Notes: a model not told the origin generated them from the sequence alone. A DNA stretch of 64,000 nt from Phaeosaccion multiseriatum (GCA_965112735.1 OZ218951.1:2480001-2544000), one strand, 5' to 3'; positions 1 through 11,246 are shown, numbered from the stretch's first letter. Program-made: numbers and translations.

Positions 1-400
1 GCCCAAGCAAGACAAAAACAAAAAGCACATAAGCAAGCAAGCAAGCCAGCAAATAAGCAGAGGGGGAGGTGGAGGTGGAGGACTTTCGGGTCGATATTGC
101 TGATCGATATTGCGGATGGTCGGATCGAAACATTGGTTAGAACAGAACAAAAACTAATAATGAAGCTGGAGAGTGATAAAGCTATAAAACCAAGGACTAT
201 GCCTATGGGGTGATGGTGCAGGCAGCAGCTGTCTCGTCCCTTGCCCCATGATGGGGTATGGGGTTATCCTCCCCTTCTGCGCCACTACACACACCGCACA
301 GCCCACTTGCTCGGAGAAGAGAGAAGCGGCGCACAAAAGGATAAAGCTATACACTTCACATGTGTAGCAAGGCCTAGTCTGTTGCCATGACGGGGAGGAA

Positions 401-445
<45 letters not shown>

Positions 446-604
446 GCTCATGACTTACTGCAATTAAGTAGGGCATTAATAATATCTCTCAGTAGAAATC
501 ATCCCCCCTCTCTTCCACTTTGACCTAAGTCACATCACCTCAACCAAAACTCTCGTCTCCTTTAGAGTTGCTACAGCTGCGCTACTTTTGAGGCCGGGCC
601 GCTC
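1..604. other. Gene-free left edge
   Basis: I find no supportable gene here. The stretch holds a (GA)n dinucleotide tract at about 404-442 and otherwise unremarkable sequence. Short open frames on the minus strand mostly translate the GA tract and resemble no family I recognise. Confidence 0.5.
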
Positions 605-1702
605 TCAATCTTCGCAGTCGCAGGGGTGGCCATTGGCGTGCACCCACCGCTTAATCTCCTCGAACGTATCATCTCTCCCGCCATCCCAACAACCAAGGCA
701 TAGTAGCTCCTCCGGGCATGACACCGCGCTCCAAGGACACATGACGCTCTCGGATCGCAGCCACTGCAAAGTCGGTAGGCTCTTTCCCTTCATGACAGCA
801 CCGCCGCAAACAAGGCTTGTCCACTCACAGAGATGGCGAGCGTTTGCATGCAGCCAGCGCAGCACCTCCAGCTGTCCCCGTCCCGCAGCATGAAAAGCCC
901 CCAATCGCCACCTGCCGCCTTCCCCTGCCGCTTCCATCTCTGGCCTAACCCTGGGATGATTCACGACCATTTCCAGCACATTGATTTGTCCCATAAGCGC
1001 AGCCGCCGTCCAGACATTCGGGCAAAACGGGGCGTTGGCCTCATCCGACAGCAGCCACGTTAGCATATCCACATCCCCTCTCCTTGCAGCTGCAGCACAG
1101 ATTCCCTCGGCCCACGGACACGGTCTCTTCTTGTCAGACCCTTCGGAGCGAAGCCACTTGAGAATGCCCAGACCGTGCTTCTTGGTATTCTGAGCAGCAG
1201 CTTCACACACTGTCTCATCCCATGGACAGCCGTAGTGATGGAGGGCCTTGCACATGCTCACATCTCCCCACCTCGCCGCATCTACAAACGTTTCCATGCG
1301 CAGCTCTATGTAGCTATGCACGATGGCCCAGTTGAGGCACTCCACAGAATTGAAGACGCTGTGGGGAAGAGAGGTTTTCAACCCGGGATGGGCAATGCTG
1401 TACAGCCTCCTCCAATCCTTGCTCACCCCCGCGACGAAGAGGTGCTTCCCCCCACCCACAATGCCCATGACCTTCAGCATCGTGTCCTTCAGACCCAGCA
1501 CCTTGGCATGGGGTGAAGGCTCATCCTCGTTTGGGCCATCCTGAGCAGCAGCACCACCAGCAGCAGCAGCAGCAGCAGCAGAGGATGCAGAGGGGGCACC
1601 TGATGGAGAGGCAGACGCAGCAGCTGCCGGTCCTTGACGTCGGGCACGTTTGGTGGCCATGGGCTCTTCTACTCGCCGCCGCTTGATGCTTCCTGGCACC
1701 AT
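605..1702 (-). CDS. F-box-like/ankyrin-repeat protein (365 aa)
   Basis: A single-exon frame from the ATG at 1702 to the TGA at 605. The N-terminus is basic (KRRRVEEP, a likely nuclear signal), followed by an Ala/Ser-rich spacer. Next comes an F-box-like helical segment around HLFVAGVSKDWRRLY, then five to six divergent ankyrin-type repeats of the WLRSEG...CPW / AAARRGDVDMLTWLL type common in stramenopiles. It ends in WVHANGHPCDCED. Role by family: probable substrate adaptor or protein-interaction scaffold; no enzyme motif is seen. It lies head to head with a clear paralogue starting at 1870, only 167 bp away. A longer open frame would start at a TTG at 1744, so the ATG is preferred. Family assignment is fairly sure, function is not. 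Confidence 0.75.
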   Translation of the reverse strand: MVPGSIKRRRVEEPMATKRARRQGPAAAASASPSGAPSASSAAAAAAAGGAAAQDGPNEDEPSPHAKVLGLKDTMLKVMGIVGGGKHLFVAGVSKDWRRLYSIAHPGLKTSLPHSVFNSVECLNWAIVHSYIELRMETFVDAARWGDVSMCKALHHYGCPWDETVCEAAAQNTKKHGLGILKWLRSEGSDKKRPCPWAEGICAAAARRGDVDMLTWLLSDEANAPFCPNVWTAAALMGQINVLEMVVNHPRVRPEMEAAGEGGRWRLGAFHAAGRGQLEVLRWLHANARHLCEWTSLVCGGAVMKGKSLPTLQWLRSESVMCPWSAVSCPEELLCLGCWDGGRDDTFEEIKRWVHANGHPCDCED

Positions 1703-1869
1703 GATGTCCCTCTTCACAAGTTGGTTCTCGAGAGTCGTCGACAATCAAGGGGGGACAGGGGGGGTGATCTGGAAAGGAAAAAATAAAAATATTCCTTGTT
1801 CCATTACCAGGGAGCAGTAAGCTGTGCCGCGAAGCTTCCAGGGCCTCGTGTAGAGAGAGAAGTGAAGCC
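1703..1869. promoter_or_regulatory. Shared bidirectional promoter of the ankyrin pair
   Basis: Only 167 bp separate the two divergent start codons, so both promoters must overlap here or lie in the genes. The segment contains a run of G and an A/T-rich patch around 1779-1800. Almost the whole interval is present again at 11771-11928 upstream of the third gene copy, but without the minus-strand gene. The promoter role is inferred from position. Confidence 0.5.
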
Positions 1870-2883
1870 ATGGCCGAGGAGAGCACTAAGCGGCGACGAG
1901 GAGCTTCCAGGGCCTCTTCTGTGCGGGGGGGGAACAGTGCACCCTCTAACGCGGAGGAGCCGCGTGCCAAGGTATTGGCTCTGGAGGTCACGATGCTGAA
2001 GATCATGGACATTGTAGGGGAGGGGCATCATCTTTTCGTCGCTGGGGTGAGCAAGAACTGGAGGGGGCTGTACGACGGCGCTCATCCATGGTTGCTAACC
2101 TCACTTCGTCGCAGCTTGTTCGGGTCTGTGGAGTGCCTCAACTGGGCCATCAAGCACGGCTGCATAGAGCTGGGTATGGACGTGGGCCTGGAGACTTTTG
2201 AAGCTGCAGCGGGGTTTGGGGACGTGAGCGTCTGCCAGACCCTTCATCACCACGGCTGTCCATGGGACGAGAAAGTGTGTGAAGCTGCTGGCGAGAATGC
2301 AAAGCACGGCCTGAGCATTCTCAAGTGGCTCCGCTCCGAAGACCTGCCCGACAAGAGACCGTGTCCGTGGAACGAGAATACTTGCTCTGCAGCGGTATAT
2401 AGAGGGGACGTGGACATGGTCACGTGGCTGCTCTCGGACGAGGCGAATGCCCCATTTGAAGTCACATCGAACTTGTTGTATTCCGCTGTGAAAGAGGGAC
2501 GTATAACTATGCTCGAGATGCTTCTGGCTCAACCCAGTCTCAGGACCGACCTGGAGGCGGAAGGGGAAGGCGACATGTGGCGACATGGGGCTTTCTTTGC
2601 TGCGGTTTATGGCCGCTTGGAGGTGCTGCGCTGTCTGCATGCAAACGCTCGTGACCTGTGCGTTTGGGACAACACTGTTTGCTACGGTGCCGTCACGAAT
2701 GCCAAAAGCCTGGAAGTGCTGCAGTGGCTGCGATCCGAGAGCGTCATGTGTGGATGGGACAGGTTCTCGTGCCCGGAGGTGCTGCTCCACGAGGGGGAAT
2801 GGGACGGAGGGAGGGATGATAGGTTTGAGGAGATCAAGCAATGGGTGCACGCCAATGGCCACCCCTGCGACTGCGAGGACTGA
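1870..2883 (+). CDS. F-box-like/ankyrin-repeat protein (337 aa), copy 1
   Basis: A single-exon frame with ATG at 1870 and TGA at 2881. It has a basic N-terminus (KRRRGASRAS), an F-box-like segment around HLFVAGVSKNWRGLY at about residues 50-75, then ankyrin-like units with the recurring motifs CPWDEKVCEAA, LSILKWLRSED, GDVDMVTWLLSDE and LEVLQWLRSES. It ends in WVHANGHPCDCED. It is near-identical to the gene at 11929-12942 (same length, a few per cent substitutions) and a more distant paralogue of the minus-strand gene at 605-1702. Likely an adaptor or scaffold protein; the ligand cannot be told from sequence. Confidence 0.8.
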   Translation: MAEESTKRRRGASRASSVRGGNSAPSNAEEPRAKVLALEVTMLKIMDIVGEGHHLFVAGVSKNWRGLYDGAHPWLLTSLRRSLFGSVECLNWAIKHGCIELGMDVGLETFEAAAGFGDVSVCQTLHHHGCPWDEKVCEAAGENAKHGLSILKWLRSEDLPDKRPCPWNENTCSAAVYRGDVDMVTWLLSDEANAPFEVTSNLLYSAVKEGRITMLEMLLAQPSLRTDLEAEGEGDMWRHGAFFAAVYGRLEVLRCLHANARDLCVWDNTVCYGAVTNAKSLEVLQWLRSESVMCGWDRFSCPEVLLHEGEWDGGRDDRFEEIKQWVHANGHPCDCED

Positions 2884-3570
2884 GGGCTTTGTGCACTTGC
2901 AAAACGTCCCAACACCTCCCAGCATGATTCTCCCTCAGATTCCTTCAAAAAGCTTTCAGTGCGAGGACTGACTTCGAGCACCACACCACATGAGAAAATA
3001 ACGAGGGGCATATTCGACCACAGGCCAAGTACACTTTATGTATGGATGTAGCAGCACAGCCTACAACCCGACTCCGATAGGTGTATGACGTTCCTAAACA
3101 AGAAACCAGCTCCATCACACACATCTCCCACCCTGCCCAACCAGCCCAACCAGCCCAATTCACCTCCCCCCGCCCCGATCCGGATGGGTCAGTAGGCACG
3201 GGGAGGAGGACGCCAGTAGGCACAGGGAGGAGGACGCCCCCACATAAGTACATACGTAGGATAGCAATCAAGTGTTCATGCCGGAGTGAGCCGGAGCAGC
3301 CTTTCTTCTGAGCTGTGGGATTTGGACGCTCAGCATGTCTGTGGTTGTGGGGAAGGAGGGTGAAGGGAAGGCGACGTGAGGACGCACGCACGGAGGGAGG
3401 GAGGGAGGGAGGGAGGGAAGGAGGGAGGGAGTGGTTGGAGACAGGTACAGTACGCAGTCCGGCGAAGCAGAGCACAATTTATATAAGTACTGTTAATATA
3501 TAAAAGACTAAAGCAGCACCACGACTTTACATGCCGAACTCACACTACAAATTACCACAGTTTCACCTCA
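2884..3570. other. Spacer with GGGA repeat
   Basis: No gene is recognised. The spacer contains short direct repeats of a GGCACRGGGAGGAGGACGCC unit at about 3194-3238 and a (GGGA)n tract at about 3390-3432. Confidence 0.5.
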
Positions 3571-3616
3571 TCATTCTGGTGTAATCGGAGTAATAAGATC
3601 GACAGCAGCCCCCAAG

Positions 3617-3655
<39 letters not shown>

Positions 3656-6600
3656 ACGCACCGTCCAGATTGGCCATCTCCTTGTCCCTGACACTGCCCA
3701 TGTTGGCCAGCCCCGCCGTCTTTAGGGACAGCCGCAGGCCCTCTTCTACACGCGCCCACGTTGCCCGAACGTACTCGTCTCCCTCTGCTAGCTCTCTGGC
3801 GTACACCTGAAGGAAGGGGTGGGAGGGAAGGAGGGAAGGAAAGATGGCAGTGGATGAGGGGGGTGGAACCATCAGCGTTAGTCGGTCGATGCTTCAGAGA
3901 TATACTGCATCAGGAGTATGGATGTGCTGTGTGTGTTTCACACTCCCTTCCCTCCATCCCTTCCTCCCTTCCTCCCTCTCTCTCTCCCTCCCCCTACCTT
4001 CCTTCCTTCCTCCCTCCCTCCCTCCCCCTCCTCCGTCCATCTCCCCCCCCTCCTCCCCCCCACCCCCCCCAGTACCTTGTGGAAAGTAGCCGAGAGGCCC
4101 TCAGCTCCAATGAGGTGTTGTTCCAACGCTGCCGAGGCTTTGTAGTTGAGGAACTGCATCACAAAGAGGCTTACTGCGGTGGCCCCTGCCACACCCAGCG
4201 AGAGCTCCACAGGAGCCGTGATGTAAATTGACCCCGCTGCCAGCAGAGCTCCCTGACGAGTGGGTGGAGGGAAGGGTGCGCGGGTGGGGGTGGACAAGTT
4301 GGTGCTCAGTTACTGTGGGTCATTCTGGGGCCGGGGGGGGGAGGGGGGTGTCAGTGCGTGTTCATCATTCGTAAGTGAGATGAAGCACTGGTGGGGGGGG
4401 GGCCTTGAGGTATGAGGAAGGAAAGGGACGGTATGCCTTGAGGTATGAGGAAGGAAAGGGACGGTGTAGCCGAGGGGAGGAGTAAGTGGCAAGGGCTAAG
4501 AGCGACAGTGCGACTGTACGACTGTGCGACTGTGCGAATGTGCGAATACGGCAGGAGGGCTAATGGTGGAGTCTCTTCTCTCTCATGATGTGAAGTGTCA
4601 TTTAGTGTGTGTACTTACCGTTCCTCCAACGCCCACCAGTGTCCCTCTCTGACGCCACTTCGCAGCACTGTACTCCGCCTGCACTGCTTGCAGCACCTGA
4701 GGGGATGGCAGTGGATGGGGAGTGAGGGAAGGGCGGGCGGGCGGGAGGGAGGGAGAGAGAGAGAGGGGGGCAGAACAAGAGAGAGAGGAGGGGAGAGGAG
4801 GGTAGGGTAGGGTAGGGTATGGGAGGGGAAAGAGAGGACGGGGCAGGAGAAGAAGAGAAAGGTAAAGAGTCCAGAAGACAGACTGGAGTAGGGAGGGTGT
4901 GAAGCAGTGATGGAGAGAACACACAGAGGTGTGCGAGAGGATTAGCGTACCGTGGCGTGCACTTGCAGGAGGTGAACAGAGTCGGTGAGGCGCGTGATGA
5001 CATTGTCCACCCTCCGCTTGGGTGCCTTCATCACCTCCGCCTTCACGTCTGCAAAGAGCCAGAGGGAAGGGGAGGGAGGGAGAGGAGGGAAGGGAGGGCG
5101 GTGAGGGAGGTGAGGGACGGGAAGGGACAGGAAGCGCACTTCCATCATCTCCGTCTTCCATGTCTAAAGAGTCAGAGGCCAAAAAGCACATGACATTCCA
5201 TATCGCATTCAATATCGCCCTCGACATCGCATCAACATCGCACTCAGTCACTCAATATCGCATCAACATCGCACTCAAATAGCACCCGATACCGTACCAT
5301 TCCGTGTGTTCTCGAGGTCCTGCAGGCCCTGTCCCAGGCTGGTGACGTTGTGCTCCGCCTCGTAGCCCTGCCATTTGTACCTCTCCTGCAAGGGAAGGGA
5401 AGGGCACCGAGAAGCAGACGGACGGGCAGGGGGGCGCAGGGGAGAGGGAGAGGGAGACGGAGAGAGGGAGAGGGAGAGGGAGAGAGGGAGAGAGGGAGAG
5501 GGAGAGAGGGAGAGAGGGAGAGAGAGGGAACGGGAAGTGAAAGACGGAGGGAGAGGGAGGGAGAGAGAGTGAGTGAGAGGTAGGTAGAGAGAGACACACA
5601 CACAAAGAGAGAAAGCCTCGGTTGGGGTATAGGGGACAGCAGAGCACAACAAAGCACAGCACAACACCAAATGATGGACAGCGACAGATAAGCGCACCTT
5701 GACGGGCAGACACATTGTGTAGATCCGGGGCAGGTCCTTCCTCTGGATCACCTTACTGAGGTTCCAGCAGAGGCTGCCGTAGGCCCTTGCAAAGTCGTGG
5801 ATCTTCTGAAACTGGTCGGCCTTGTTCAGGATGATGTATAGCTGGGAGGAAAAGGGGGGGAGGGGGGAGGGAGGGAGGGGGGGGAGCGGCCGCGCAGGTC
5901 ATTCAGGTAAACAGTGCCAATGGGCGTGACAGACCGACAGAGAGACCGACCAACCGACGAACCGACCTGTACCGACCAACCAGCCGACCAACCGACCCAC
6001 CGACCTACCTTGTGGTCCATGCCCGGCAGAGAGTTGGTGAGGATGGAGAGCGTCTCCCCGGTGGTGCCCGGCTTGTCGGGGTCGAAGAAGAGGAGGATCA
6101 CATCCGCCCTCTCCGCGAACCATCGCACCACACCCTCAAAGTCGTAGCCCCTGTCCATGAGGGACCTGCTGCGGGTGTTGGAGGGCCCCGGTCCGTCATG
6201 ATGGTGGTCGTATTGGCTGCGGCTGATGGGGCTGTCGATCATGCCGGGGGAGTCGACCATCATAAATGCGTCTGTGCTAATCTCGGAGCGGATCTTTGCA
6301 CGGAAGGGGTGTGTGGAGCGAGGGGGGGGGGGGGGGGAGGAGGGGAAGGGAGGCGTACTTGTCGCTATTAGGCAAAAAGAGCGGTCTGAGCTGATAGAGC
6401 CGAGCTACCTGCCAGAGCGAATCCATGTACATTCACTATCTCCTCTCCTTTCCGCTCCTCTCCGCTCCTCTCCTCTCCCCTCCTCTCGTCTCTTCTCTTC
6501 TCTTCTCTTCTTTTCCTCCGTCGACTCAAGTGTTGCGACTCAAGTCTTGCCTATCTTACCTTGAGCCCTGTGTGGTGGATTAGGGTTGGCCCGAACTGCC

Positions 6601-6866
6601 TCAAGCCGTTGAAGCCCATGTCGGGGTCTCCCACCTGAGCGAGCACCACACATACCACACACACGCCACACACACGTTAAACACACGTAAAACGCAGAGC
6701 AGCGTTGACATGATTCACGATGGCCTTGGCTCAGGCTGAAGCGCAAACCTCACTTCGAAGGACTTGAACTTGTCATGTTTATCTCATCGATGATCCTTGA
6801 TTTGCTCACTGATCCTCCCTCCCTCCCTCCCTACACCCTTCCTCCTTCCCTCCCTCCCTGCTTCAT

Positions 6867-6934
<68 letters not shown>

Positions 6935-7710
6935 TTTTTCTTTCGTTCATTCGTTCTCACACACACTCCCTCCCCCTCTCTCTAAACTCACCAAGGCTGG
7001 TCCATCCTGGTCAATATCTGAGGGTCCTGGCGCGATGATTGTGAAACTGTCGTCGGTAGGGGCCACCCCTGCCGTCTGAATGGTACGCCCTAGCACGTAG
7101 TTGATGAACGACGACTTTCCTGGAGACGGAGAGGGCACAACATCACATCACATGACGAAACATAGATAGTTCCATAGCCAATCGTTTGAGAGACTCCTCT
7201 GCGTGTAAAGTGTTCAGATTCATTCACACACAACGCCCCCCTCTTGAGCACCTTACTAACTCCAGCGGAGCGTGCCGGTATTCAGACTCACTTACTCTAT
7301 CTCACTCACTCTTTATCTCACTCACTCACTCACTCACTCACTCACTCACTCACTCACTCACTCACTCACTCACTCACTCACTCACCCACTCACTCACTCT
7401 CTACCTCACTCACTCTCTACCTCACTCACTCACTCACTCACTCGCTACCTCACACACTCATTCACTCACTTCCTCACTCACTTCCTCACTCACCCACTCA
7501 CTCACTCCCTCACTCACTCACTCACTCACTCACTCACTCACTCACTCACTCACTCACTTACTCACCACTGCTGTGGTTGCCCAGTAAGAATACAAAGGGC
7601 AGTTTGGTCGAGCGATACGCCCCGGCACTTCCCCCGCTGCGCTCCAGGGGGCCATGTAAGCGGTCGTTCAGCGGCTGCACCAGAGAAGAGTGCAGAGACT
7701 CGCACTTGTC
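3571..7710 (-). CDS. EHD/dynamin-like GTPase with C-terminal membrane segment (5' end unresolved)
   Basis: Twelve exons are phase-consistent on the minus strand: 7710-7566, 7119-6992, 6768-6754, 6634-6560, 6293-6009, 5841-5698, 5385-5298, 5048-4951, 4696-4619, 4252-4076, 3806-3662 and 3575-3571. They give at least 460 aa; the first exon(s) upstream of 7710 are not resolved. Motifs in order: P-loop GNHSSGKSS, switch I-like APTDDSF, DSPG (G3), RGYDFEGVVRWFAERAD as in EHD proteins, LNKADQ (G4), then the EHD-type helical region. Family knowledge: EHD ATPases/GTPases scaffold and tubulate membranes. Odd features: no EH domain is seen. Instead exon 4252-4076 encodes a hydrophobic stretch around ITAPVELSLGVAGATAVSLF. 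The last exon is only a stop-bearing stub, so the 3' end is the least certain part. Confidence 0.8.
3619..3652. repeat. (CA)n microsatellite in the last GTPase intron
   Basis: An uninterrupted CA run, read as GT on the coding strand, follows directly after the donor of the last intron of the EHD-like gene. Confidence 0.9.
6866..6938. repeat. (CTTT)n microsatellite
   Basis: About 17 tandem CTTT/TTTC units within the intron between the 15-nt exon (6768-6754) and the P-loop exon (7119-6992) of the EHD-like gene. Confidence 0.9.
7318..7562. repeat. (CACT)n microsatellite
   Basis: An interrupted CACT tetranucleotide array lying immediately downstream of the donor at 7565 inside the EHD-like gene intron that splits the P-loop. 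Confidence 0.9.
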
Positions 7711-9088
7711 CTGCGGAGAGCGAGAGCGAGTAGCAGGCAGGGGCGGTAAGTGACAGCAGTAGCAGGGGTTGGTGATACAGGCGGTCGGGGAGGGGTTAGG
7801 GATAGGGTTGGAGGGTAAGATGAGGTGCCTGAGGGTTAGGGTAGGCAGGGAATGGTTACGAAATGGGTGTGTTCCTGGAGGTAATAATGGGAGGTAGACA
7901 TAGACTTCAGCGGTCACAATGGAGGCCGGGAAGAGCGACAGAGAGGCGGTAGAAATAGGTGAGGCCGGGCAAGGACCGAACGAGAGTTCTCGCATCGCCT
8001 TCAATGTCGAACTGTGGTGATAGTATTCCTTCCCCTCTCACGCACCATAATCTCCTTCTGGACCTTCCCATCAAGCACTCCTTCAGCAGAGCGACTGCTC
8101 TCGTTGGAATAGCACCTCTTCTTGCCAAGGGCCGCCCCTGTTGCTGCCGCTCCTCCTCCTCCTCCTCCTCCTCCTCCTCCTCCCAAACAGCCTGAACCAG
8201 AGCCCTCCCCTGCAGCCGGGCCTCTTCTCCTCCTTCTCACTGTTGAGCCGCTCCCTCTCCAGCTCCCACATAACGCTCCGCTGCTGATACTGCTGCTGCT
8301 ACTACTACTTCTACTGTGCGCTCTTCGCTCCTCTGGTCCCGCCCCTTTTGTGAACAAGTTACTGCCCTCAGCGTGCCCACAAGTCGTCGCTCTGCCTCCA
8401 TCAGCTCGAATTCGACGCAGCTGCAGCAGACCTATCGACCGCAGGCGCTCCACCCGGAGCCCAGACGCCAGCATCGCCCGAGAAGCCTCCCTTGGTTGTC
8501 TGTCCCTCCTAAGAGGCTTCTTCGACTAATTTGCCCGCCTACTCTAGGGAGACTCCTGCTCCTGTTGCTGCTCCTAAAGCTTCCGCTGCTACTGCTACTG
8601 CTGGTTCTGATGCTGTCTGTCCTACACCGCAGCTTAGCTTTCTCGAAGACCCTCTACTAAAAGAGGGGAAGGCAAATCAAAATCGAAAATCGAAAATCGG
8701 TGTCCTGTTTCCGCGCTGGCATTTGCGCCCAAATAACCCGAATATATCGAATACCCCAGCCCCTTAAAGAGAGGAAATATCAGCTTCCAGCCTAGCAGCA
8801 GCGGTTGCAGCAGCGCGAGCGCGTTGGGATGAGAAAGGAGTGAGCCTGACGAGCGAAAAGACCAGCTTGAAAGCTCTCACAACGCACACTCCGCCCGAAT
8901 TCTCACGCGACTTTCCGCCACTCAACTCCCCTTCTGGAGAGAGAGCGTGTGCTGGTTCCCTATTTGCCCCGCAGGCTCACTACAAGTGCGACAAAAGTAG
9001 CTTCTCTCTGCCCTGCGTGGCCCCTTTACCGTGATTGGGTGCGTGCTTGGGTCGACCACACTTTCTAAACGCAGAGGGTGGGTTCGAG
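7711..9088. other. 5' region of the GTPase gene and intergenic DNA
   Basis: The first exon(s) of the EHD-like gene should lie here. Open minus-strand frames run through about 7720-8474 with Arg/Glu-rich and poly-Gly stretches, but no start and splice combination is convincing. A (CTC)n tract sits at about 8153-8181. From about 8660 to 9088 I see no gene on either strand, so this is probably the promoter zone between the divergent GTPase and dehydrogenase genes. G-rich TTAGGG-like hexamers at about 7793-7851 are isolated. Confidence 0.4.
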
Positions 9089-11174
9089 ATGAAGCGTGAT
9101 CACCCTAACAAACACAGCTGTTACAGCGGCGGCAAAGGCGGCGTCCATAGTGCCTACGCGAATGAGTGGTGCTGTGGAAACAGTGATGATAGTAATGGCG
9201 GGACTCACGACGGCACTGCTGCTACAACCCCCAGTAGTAGCAGTAGCAATAGCCTGAGCAGCATGGTAGAGGAGGGGCCGCAGCAGCAGCAGCCGGGCAC
9301 TCGGCACTGTCGGCGCTGCAATGTTGTAATCACAGGAGGATCTCGTGGTATCGGGAAAGCCATGGTCGAGCGATTCGCTGCAGCAGGCTGTCGCGTGCTG
9401 TTCACTTACCTCTCCACCTCGAAAGAAGAGGCTCACAGAGTAGGACGAGACGCCACGACTAGCGCATCTGGCCTTGGCCAATGCGACGTGACGGCTGCAA
9501 GGTTGGATATTGGCGACCACGGCTCGGTGCAGGCTTTTGCCAAGACCGTAGACGAGTGGAGGGCTGGGCATGCCGTGGACATACTCGTCAACAACGCCGC
9601 CCTCGGCTCCAAGACCGTGGAGAACTACTATGCAAGCAAGCAGCAGGAAGGTCAAGAGCAAACTACAGACGGTGGACCGAGGAATGGGCGGTGCAGCGGG
9701 AGCGCTGGGGATGGGCGTAGGAAAGAGGAGGAGGGTGGGGAGAAGCCCCAAGAGATACCCCACCGCGACGCCCATGAGGGCAATGGCCATCTGCGCAATG
9801 GAGAGGGGCTCAACAGTAGCAGCAGCGGCGAAGACTTGACGCGTGAGCAGCAGCAGCAGCTGTTGATACAGGAGCAGCAGGTTGTGATACAGCAACAACA
9901 GTTGGTGATACAGCAGCAGCAGCAGCAGCAGCAGCGTGTGTGGGAGGACGAGGCGCTAATGCGTGTGAATGCACTGGGGCCGGTGTGGCTGACAGAGGCC
10001 TTGCTGCCCTTTATGAGGAAGGCAGTATCCACAGAACCCAGGTACGTAGCGGTGTTGGTACTTCGGGAGGTGGTGGAGTGGCGTTATGAGTCACAGTTTG
10101 CGTCCCACCTCCGCCCCCTTCCCTTCTCTCTCTTTTTTTTTTTTTTTTCTGTTTTGATTATACTGACCCACCTACCTTTCCAGCTTCTCCAGTGCTTTGC
10201 TCACCGACAATCGCCACCTCCTTCTCTCCTCCAACACATGCCCTTCCACCACCACCACCACCTCCATCCCCCAAACTGCCTCCAGTAGCAGCTCGACGGA
10301 GGCAATACAACCGCTAAGGGACACCCCCGCCCCCCCCCTTGCCAGTGGTGGCGGCGAGGGTCTCCCGCCCGTCATGTTCGGCAAAGCCCTCCACTCTACC
10401 GTCATGTTCATTGGCAGCGTGGGGGGCGGCTCTGCCTCCGTGCTGCCGCTGCCCTCGGCCAAGATCGCCGACATGATGAGCAAGGCGGCCTTGGCCTATG
10501 CAGTCAAGCACCTTGCAGCTTGCCACGTGAGGACGGAGGTGGACTTTCTGAGCATCTGCCCCGGGGCCACCCTCACCGATATGTTCAAGGAGAGCACCCT
10601 CAACACGTAAGTTATCTATGTTCGTACGTTTACGCCATTGTCAATCACCCATGGGATGGAAGAGCCTGTCGTGTTTGGCTTTTCTTTCTGTCTGTGTGTG
10701 AGTCTGTTGGTTCGTTTGCTTCTAGGTGGGTTTGCGTGTTGATGTAGTTTTTTGTCTGTGGTGTTGTGGCAGCACCTCCTGCCTCTCATCATACCCCCCC
10801 CGCCTTCCCACTAACTGCCCGGAGCATCCCACCTCTCACCTTGTGTCCTCCTTCCCTCCTTCCCTCCTTCCCTCCCTCCCTCCATCCACCCTTCCCCCAA
10901 CCACCCCACATAATCTTCTCCCCGCTTCTGTCTTCCTACTCCCCTCTCCCCTACCCCACCTTGCCCCTCTCTCTCTCTTAAACTCAGAATGGAAAATCCC
11001 GAGCGTTTTGTGGACTCCATGCCGAAACGCCGCATCATCCCCCCAGCAGAAGTGGCCGAGTCGGTCTTTTGGCTCTGCACCTCCCCCGCAGGCAGGATCT
11101 TTCACGGAGCGGTCTTGGACGCCTCTCAGGGCCTCGCCGTCCGGCCTGGCTTGGTGACGGAGGGGCACGGCTGA
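9089..11174 (+). CDS. Short-chain dehydrogenase/reductase with Gln-rich insert (520 aa)
   Basis: Three exons, 9089-10041, 10184-10606 and 10988-11174, join in phase with GT-AG introns (gtacgt, gtaagt donors). The first in-frame ATG is 9089. The Rossmann nucleotide-binding motif TGGSRGIG is near residue 82 and NNAA (for NNAG) near 168. After that comes an insert of about 110 residues, Gly/Glu-rich and then Gln-rich, before the helix NALGPVWLTEALLPFM. The third exon carries the family's C-terminal part (VFWLCTSPAGRIFHGAVLDASQG). By family it would be an NAD(P)-dependent oxidoreductase; the substrate is unknown. The active-site position Y-x3-K reads DMMSK, so the Tyr is replaced by Asp. An exon upstream of 9089 cannot be excluded. 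Confidence 0.85.
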
Positions 11175-11186
11175 GGGGAGGAGGAG

Positions 11187-11208
11187 CGCGCGCGCGCGCG
11201 TGTGTGTG

Positions 11209-11246
<38 letters not shown>
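11187..11246. repeat. (GC)n/(GT)n dinucleotide tract
   Basis: Alternating GCGC followed by GTGT, starting 13 bp after the dehydrogenase stop codon. Such alternating purine-pyrimidine DNA can adopt Z-form; no function is shown. Confidence 0.85.

Noticed and set aside
7780-7860. TTAGGG-like hexamers resembling telomere repeats
   Set aside because: Only a few isolated, imperfect units in a G-rich 5' region; no array.
8122-8660. Plus-strand frames with poly-Pro/Leu between the GTPase and dehydrogenase genes
   Set aside because: Composition follows CTC/CTG repeats; no conserved motif, and they overlap the probable 5' end of the minus-strand GTPase gene.
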